Positions 51,300 to 55,453 of a stretch of 55,453 nt of DNA are shown one piece after another; positions within the stretch are counted from its first letter, which is position 1, and the number at the start of each line of letters is the position of its first letter. The translations under genes were made by a program, and so were the position numbers. Location of the stretch: contig JAGOKM010000002.1 in NCBI GenBank assembly GCA_017994615.1, positions 1 through 55,453 of the forward strand, in the 5' to 3' direction. The notes beneath the pieces were generated by a model. That model was not told the origin of the DNA, did no database searches, and saw nothing but the letters and a program-made list of their open reading frames with translations. The stretch is from Bacillota bacterium. Its GTDB lineage: Bacteria > Bacillota > DTU025 > MWDF01.

Positions 51300-51438
51300 T
51301 TCTGCACCGTTGCCGCGATAATCCAGCCCATAGCATAAATCTGTGGCAGGTTAAGCAACAAACTTCACCGATGCAGGAAAATCCATGTGTGCATAGAAGA
51401 TTATTAGAAGCAAATGATAGGACAGAGGTGTTGATATA

Positions 51439-51966
51439 TTGGAAAACGACAGGAACGCCAGCCAGTCACCGGACAAAAGCAGGGCGCTGCTCAACGAGTT
51501 CCTCACAGATGTATTCCACCACATACTCAAATTCGAGGAGTATGCCCTGTGGCAGCAGGGGGAAGGGGATTTGTCCATACAGGAGATGCACCTTATCGAG
51601 AAGCTGGGGCCTGACAGGGAGCTGAGGATGAGCCAGGTGGCGAACGCACTCGGGGTGACCCTCGGCACCATGACAGTGGCTGCGGACAGGCTCGACAAGA
51701 AGGGCTATGTGACCAGGCAGAGGATAGACGACGACAGGAGAGTAGTCAAGCTCAGGCCGACCGACAAGGGCAAAGAGGCCTTCAAGGCGCATGCGGAGTT
51801 CCACATGAAGATGGTGGAGATGATCCTGCAGGGCATTACCCCAATTGATGAGCAGACCCTCGTGACTGCCCTGATGAACCTCAGGGATTTCTTCAAAGGC
51901 CTGGATTACAGGAAGCTCAAGAAGGAAAGGCGGCCCGGAAAGAAAGCCGCGGCGAAGGAGGAGTAG
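51439..51966 (+). CDS. MarR-family transcriptional regulator
   Basis: This 175-residue winged-helix regulator has the DNA-binding segment MSQVANALGVTLGTMTVAADR (positions about 67-87, given by its key residues) and the wing VTRQRIDDDRRVVKLRPTDKG. The HAEFHMKM stretch is reminiscent of FabT-type fatty-acid-synthesis regulators. A basic tail (KKERRPGKKAAAKEE) is unusual. It is immediately followed by, and probably regulates, the TspO-like gene. The TTG start at 51439 has AGAGGTG about 8 bases upstream. Confidence 0.88.
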   Translation: MENDRNASQSPDKSRALLNEFLTDVFHHILKFEEYALWQQGEGDLSIQEMHLIEKLGPDRELRMSQVANALGVTLGTMTVAADRLDKKGYVTRQRIDDDRRVVKLRPTDKGKEAFKAHAEFHMKMVEMILQGITPIDEQTLVTALMNLRDFFKGLDYRKLKKERRPGKKAAAKEE

Positions 51967-52737
51967 ATGAAAAAGCTGCTTCAAGTGCTCAACATCATGG
52001 GCTTTATCGGCGTAGTGGCGATTAACGCCCTGGCAGTCATGCTACCTTTGAACAACAGGACGACGGAGGAGCTGTCCGACATGTATCCGAACCTCTTCGT
52101 GCCGGCCGGGATCACCTTCTCCATCTGGGGGGTCATCTACATCCTGCTGCTCCTCTTCACGATATACCAGGCGGCGGACCTTCTGGGAGGGAAGAAGGAC
52201 AGGACTGGTTTCGTTAACAGGACCGGGCTTCTCTACCTCGCCAGCAGCCTTTTCAACATCGGATGGATACTTGCCTGGCACTATGAGCAGGTGCTGCTGT
52301 CGGTGTTGATCATGCTGGGCTTGCTTGTGACTCTTATCACGCTCTACCTAAGCATCGGGGACAGGTTCCAGGGATTCGGGGAGAAGCTGATGGCGAAGAT
52401 TCCGATCAGCGTCTACCTGGGCTGGATATCGGTTGCAATAATCGCCAACGTCACAGCCCTTCTGGTCGACGTAGGATGGGACGGCTTCGGAATATCCCAG
52501 GAGATATGGACTTACATCATGATGGGTGCGGCGTTCCTGCTCGCAATAATCATGAGGTTTCAGAAGGACGACATCCCCTACTGCCTTGTCATCATATGGG
52601 CGCTTGCCGGCATTACAATCAAAAGGTTCGCGACTGAACCTTTCTATGCGGGCGTCGCATACGCGGCCATAGCCATGGCTGCGCTTATCGCCATATCTTT
52701 CCTGTTCAGGCCGGTGAAGAAGGCGTACAGGTTCTGA
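51967..52737 (+). CDS. TspO/MBR-related tryptophan-rich membrane protein
   Basis: This 256-residue membrane protein has seven or eight hydrophobic segments and shows PAGITFSIWGVIYILL, FNIGWILAWHYEQVL and YLGWISVAIIANVTALL. These match the longer bacterial proteins annotated as tryptophan-rich sensory proteins. TspO relatives bind porphyrins or lipids; the role of the long form is not settled. The start codon abuts the MarR stop, with GGAGGAG upstream inside that gene, so the two are coupled. Confidence 0.82.
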   Translation: MKKLLQVLNIMGFIGVVAINALAVMLPLNNRTTEELSDMYPNLFVPAGITFSIWGVIYILLLLFTIYQAADLLGGKKDRTGFVNRTGLLYLASSLFNIGWILAWHYEQVLLSVLIMLGLLVTLITLYLSIGDRFQGFGEKLMAKIPISVYLGWISVAIIANVTALLVDVGWDGFGISQEIWTYIMMGAAFLLAIIMRFQKDDIPYCLVIIWALAGITIKRFATEPFYAGVAYAAIAMAALIAISFLFRPVKKAYRF

Positions 52738-52758
52738 GCGGGGCTTAAGGAGGAAGTC

Positions 52759-52792
52759 GCCCGGCGGCGGAGCCGATCATCCGTCGCCGGGC
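52759..52792. terminator. Terminator between TspO-like gene and methyltransferase
   Basis: GCCCGGCGGCGG and CCGTCGCCGGGC form a 12-bp stem with one G-T wobble and a 10-base loop, between converging genes, followed by CTTGTCATTCTTT. Confidence 0.8.
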
Positions 52793-52796
52793 CTTG

Positions 52797-53561
52797 TCAT
52801 TCTTTCCTTGCTACCGCCATCAATTCGTATTCGTCCGGATCGGGCAGCCGCTTTCCCCAATCCCCTGCCGTCCCGCCCCATACCTCAAGGCAGGAAAGGC
52901 CAGATTCCTTCAAAAGCAGCTTCAGCTCCGAGCCGGTGAAGGACTTCTCGCCGATCATAAGCTTGCCGGTTTCTTCATCCAGGCCCTCCAGAACCTCCGA
53001 AAGGCAGTGCCATTCCACCATGTCGACGGGGTCGAACCTCCCTGATTCGAAATCGGCCTTGTTAAATGACCTTATCGGCCTCATCGCGCTCAGCGCCGTG
53101 CAGATGAATATGCCGCCTTTTCTGAGCAAATCGCCGACATTTGTGAAGATGGCCTTGGCTTGGGAAGAAGGGTCAACACCGGCTCCTATCAGGCCCAGTG
53201 ACCCCTCACAGAGGCAGATTGCTGCATCGAATTTCCCGACAAGGCCCATTTCCTTCGGGAAGGAGGCGGCGGCGTCTGCAATCCTGAAGTCGATTACCGC
53301 ACCGGCTTCTTCGGCCTTCTTCCTTGCCATCGAAAGCATCTGTTCCGACAGGTCCACCCCGGTGACCTCATAACCCATTGAGGCAAGCCTGATGCTGTGC
53401 CTGCCTGTACCGCATCCGATGTCGATGATCCTCCGATGCTCCGGCAAGGTCATCAGGGCGGACAGGAATTCGCACTCCCTTGCCGTATCTTTGGTGAAAC
53501 AGTTGTCGTCGTAGACCGCCGCGTGCATCTCGAAGAACTTCTTCCAGGCCTCGTTGCCCAA
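52797..53561 (-). CDS. Class I SAM-dependent methyltransferase
   Basis: This 254-residue protein has the SAM-binding motif IIDIGCGTGRHSIRLASMG near 45-63, the acidic VTGVDLSEQML and a post-motif FDAAICLCEGSLGLIG. The C-terminal half folds as an insertion typical of small-molecule methyltransferases; the substrate is unknown. I chose the TTG at 53561, 8 bases after GGGGG; a GTG three codons earlier abuts the site. Confidence 0.85.
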   Translation of the reverse strand: MGNEAWKKFFEMHAAVYDDNCFTKDTARECEFLSALMTLPEHRRIIDIGCGTGRHSIRLASMGYEVTGVDLSEQMLSMARKKAEEAGAVIDFRIADAAASFPKEMGLVGKFDAAICLCEGSLGLIGAGVDPSSQAKAIFTNVGDLLRKGGIFICTALSAMRPIRSFNKADFESGRFDPVDMVEWHCLSEVLEGLDEETGKLMIGEKSFTGSELKLLLKESGLSCLEVWGGTAGDWGKRLPDPDEYELMAVARKE

Positions 53562-53823
53562 TCTGTACACCCCCTGTGGCCATTATCATGCAACCAATCC
53601 CGATGTGTACAGCAGGGTCAAATCCTGCAATCACGTCATGGGAGGTGGACATCGCCCAAGTTCCCGGACCTTGTACGCGCTTTCCTATCAATCAATGGGA
53701 TTGGTGCCCTAAACGTGGGGTCATAAATAAATGCAAAAACGGTAGATAGCCTGGATGGCCTCGATTTGCATTTTGGAGGCTAGGCAGTCAGGATCTTACC
53801 ATTTCTCTTTTTAAAAATCGCTA
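53562..53823. other. Gap upstream of the PadR promoter, no gene seen
   Basis: This stretch between the methyltransferase start and the PadR promoter shows no gene, repeat or terminator that I can support. Confidence 0.45.
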
Positions 53824-53856
53824 TTGACATACTATATAATACACAGTAATATGTGT
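53824..53856 (+). promoter_or_regulatory. padR promoter with an operator over the -10
   Basis: TTGACA (53824-53829), a 17-base spacer and TAATAT (53847-53852) form a near-consensus promoter. The inverted repeat ACACA-N6-TGTGT (53841-53856) covers the -10. PadR proteins often repress their own gene through such AT-rich inverted repeats. Confidence 0.65.
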
Positions 53857-53894
53857 TACATAGAATAACATGATGCATGGTATGGAGGTAAGCC

Positions 53895-54236
53895 ATGGAG
53901 GCCGAGAATCTGGAAAAGGAGATGAACAGGGGCTTTCTGCAGCTTGTCATACTCATCCTGTTAGAGAGGCCGATGTATGGGTACATGATCATGAAGCATA
54001 TGGAGGAGAAGGGCGCCGCGATTGAAGAGAGCACCCTCTATCCGCTGATGAGGAGGCTGGAGTCCCAGGGATTGCTGAAAAGCCGGTGGGACACCTCCGA
54101 GAACAAGGCCCGGAAATACTACGAAGTGACGGAAGAGGGCAAGGCCGTCAGAGAGCATCTGGAAGGCATAATCGACAGGCAGCATGCACTGATGCGGGAT
54201 TTGAAGGGAGGGCTCGTACATGGCCGGGAAGCTTGA
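53895..54236 (+). CDS. PadR-family transcriptional regulator
   Basis: This 113-residue winged-helix protein starts with a helical lead and shows GFLQLVILILLERPMYGYMIM, ESTLYPLMRRLESQGLLKSRW and RKYYEVTEEGKAV, all PadR hallmarks. The ATG at 53895 follows GGAGGT. Its end overlaps the next gene by 17 bases. This pairing of PadR with a HAAS-domain membrane protein is common in Gram-positive and related bacteria. Confidence 0.92.
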   Translation: MEAENLEKEMNRGFLQLVILILLERPMYGYMIMKHMEEKGAAIEESTLYPLMRRLESQGLLKSRWDTSENKARKYYEVTEEGKAVREHLEGIIDRQHALMRDLKGGLVHGREA

Positions 54237-55146
54237 TGGATACCTGGAGGAAGTCGGCCACTATATTGCAGGAGACAAATGTACGGATGACATACTTGCA
54301 GAGATAAGGAGCCACATATACGACAGGGCCCAGGAGGAGTTCGGCGACACAAGCGACGAAAGCATCGAGAAGGTGCTGTCCGGGATGGAAGACCCGAGGG
54401 ATATGGCAGCCAGGTACTCCCAGGGCCAAGACATCATAGCCCCCCATTACCGCAAGCACCTGATGCTTTACACGGCATTCCTCTTCCTTATAAACCTGGG
54501 CGTCTCCATCATATCCCTGGTGCTTGGGGGGAAAGGGCTGCACCTGATCCCGTTCTTCCAGGCTGCCGAAGATGATTTCTACACGTTCCTGGGCGGGCTG
54601 CCGGTCACGTTCTTCTTCTATTTCGGCATTGTGTGCATGTTCCTGATGGTTATAACAAAGTACCGAAAAGTGAAGCCGGCATGGCTGATATTGGGCAATT
54701 CGGGCAAGGAGATGGGTACGCCCAACCTGGCGGGGCTTGCTGGCAGGCTGTTCGGCTTTATACTGGTGGTGGCGGTATTGGGCTTCCAGGACGAGATAGT
54801 GAAGGTAATCACGGACGCATTCCCCAGGATTTCCATCTACGGATTGCCTGACCTTCTCGTGAACGCTTTCCTTGCGATGGCTGGCATTGACCTCGTCGTA
54901 TATGCCTTCAGGTTCCTTGCGAACACGCCCGTCCTGGAAGCGGCCGGAGCAGCAGCCAAGCTGCTAATCATGGCATTCATAGTGCGCATGCCGATGGGTT
55001 TCGAGACGCTTACTGGCCTGGACAGTACCCTTTCGACAGCAATCGAGATGGGCATAAGGGCCGTATGCGCCATCATCGTGGTAATCACCACGATAGAACT
55101 TATGAGGTGGCTCCTGTACTCTTTCCAGGAAAGATACCTGAAGTAG
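54220..55146 (+). CDS. HAAS/DUF1700-type membrane protein
   Basis: This 308-residue protein has an N-terminal soluble HAAS-like helical domain (residues 1-75; KLDGYLEEVGHYI, ILAEIRSHIYDRAQEEFG, VLSGMEDPRDMAARY). About six hydrophobic segments follow from residue 83. Such proteins are always paired with PadR regulators and may signal membrane or cell-envelope state, but their mechanism is unproven. The ATG at 54220 has GGGAGGG upstream inside padR. Confidence 0.85.
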   Translation: MAGKLDGYLEEVGHYIAGDKCTDDILAEIRSHIYDRAQEEFGDTSDESIEKVLSGMEDPRDMAARYSQGQDIIAPHYRKHLMLYTAFLFLINLGVSIISLVLGGKGLHLIPFFQAAEDDFYTFLGGLPVTFFFYFGIVCMFLMVITKYRKVKPAWLILGNSGKEMGTPNLAGLAGRLFGFILVVAVLGFQDEIVKVITDAFPRISIYGLPDLLVNAFLAMAGIDLVVYAFRFLANTPVLEAAGAAAKLLIMAFIVRMPMGFETLTGLDSTLSTAIEMGIRAVCAIIVVITTIELMRWLLYSFQERYLK

Positions 55147-55196
55147 GCGCTTTGTTCGGCGCGCCGGCTGGGATGCGTATGTTCGGAGGTATGGCG

Positions 55197-55453
55197 ATGG
55201 GCCCTCTTACGGTGACTTTCACAGGCCACAGCGGCTTTCTGTTGGATACGGGCTCGCATGCCCTGCTGTTCGACCTATACAGGGACGAAGCCGGGGTACT
55301 GGAGGGAGGATTGCCGCATGGCGGCGACGGGGCGGTCTTCATCTCCCATTCGCACAATGACCACTTCAATCCTGCGGTGATCGGCCTAGGCATACCGGGG
55401 AAGACGGTCTTCGTAGCCGACTCGGGGGTGAGGATCAAGCAGACGGCTTGCAC
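55197..55453 (+). CDS. Metallo-beta-lactamase-fold hydrolase, 5' part only
   Basis: The first 85 residues of a gene that runs off the window are visible. They give LTVTFTGHSGFLLDTGSH, then FISHSHNDHFNPAV, the metal-binding HxHxDH motif of metal-dependent hydrolases of the UlaG/YtnP-like group. The ATG at 55197 is 7 bases after GGAGG; an ATG two codons earlier abuts the site. It lies 50 bases after the HAAS gene and may belong to the same transcript. Confidence 0.82.
   Translation, partial: MGPLTVTFTGHSGFLLDTGSHALLFDLYRDEAGVLEGGLPHGGDGAVFISHSHNDHFNPAVIGLGIPGKTVFVADSGVRIKQTAC

Overview
The window looks like a chromosomal segment of a strictly anaerobic, amino-acid- and peptide-fermenting bacterium, most likely a member of the Synergistota. 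This is inference. It rests on an NADH-linked [FeFe] hydrogenase, a tungsten-type aldehyde:ferredoxin oxidoreductase, two branched-chain amino acid (LIV) ABC systems plus spare binding proteins, a TAXI-TRAP transporter, several peptidases, heavy use of AGG for Arg and ATA for Ile, and frequent TTG starts behind strong GGAGG sites. No rRNA, tRNA, CRISPR array, transposase or phage gene was found.

Layout. 1-4.8 kb: a leftward hydCBA operon for a trimeric hydrogenase. Its NuoF-like subunit carries a C-terminal GltD-like NADPH module, and a Rex-like box lies in the leader. 5.3-13.1 kb: a tocopherol-cyclase-like protein, an O-antigen-ligase-like protein, a GNAT acetyltransferase, PlsY, a family 2 glycosyltransferase, small membrane proteins, a YgbA-like protein and an ICMT-like methyltransferase. 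13.5-17.0 kb: an operon of a UxaC-like amidohydrolase with two M24 peptidase-fold proteins, one of which has lost metal ligands. 17.1-18.1 kb: a PfkB sugar kinase. 18.3-25.1 kb: iron alcohol dehydrogenase, TAXI binding protein, fused TRAP permease, aldehyde oxidoreductase and a GntR/FCD regulator, all co-directional. 25.2-28.7 kb: a small Cys-rich protein, a PatB-type C-S lyase, a degenerate stretch, and a thioredoxin/CcdA pair.

28.9-31.3 kb: a secreted protein interrupted by an in-frame TGA that is followed by 41 further sense codons and a bSECIS-like hairpin (selenoprotein candidate), then a C69 dipeptidase. 31.4-36.0 kb: a leftward livJHMGF operon. 36.1-37.8 kb: a RocB-like M20 peptidase. 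38.1-44.2 kb: two tandem livJ paralogues that share an almost identical internal block (gene conversion), then livH, a livM-livG gene fusion and livF. 44.4-48.3 kb: two secreted DUF11-repeat proteins. 48.6-55.4 kb: a rubrerythrin-like protein, a GntP permease, a histidine phosphatase, a MarR/TspO-like pair, a methyltransferase, a PadR/HAAS pair, and the start of a metallo-beta-lactamase-fold protein.

How it fits together (inference): peptides are cut by the C69, M20 and M24 enzymes, and amino acids enter through the LIV systems. Oxidation yields reduced ferredoxin and NAD(P)H, which the hydrogenase (H2), the aldehyde oxidoreductase and the alcohol dehydrogenase re-oxidise or balance. The strongest candidate for something undescribed is the possible extracytoplasmic selenoprotein at 28968-29471, near a CcdA/thioredoxin redox pair. 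The hydrogenase that may couple H2, ferredoxin, NAD(H) and NADP(H) in one complex is the second candidate.
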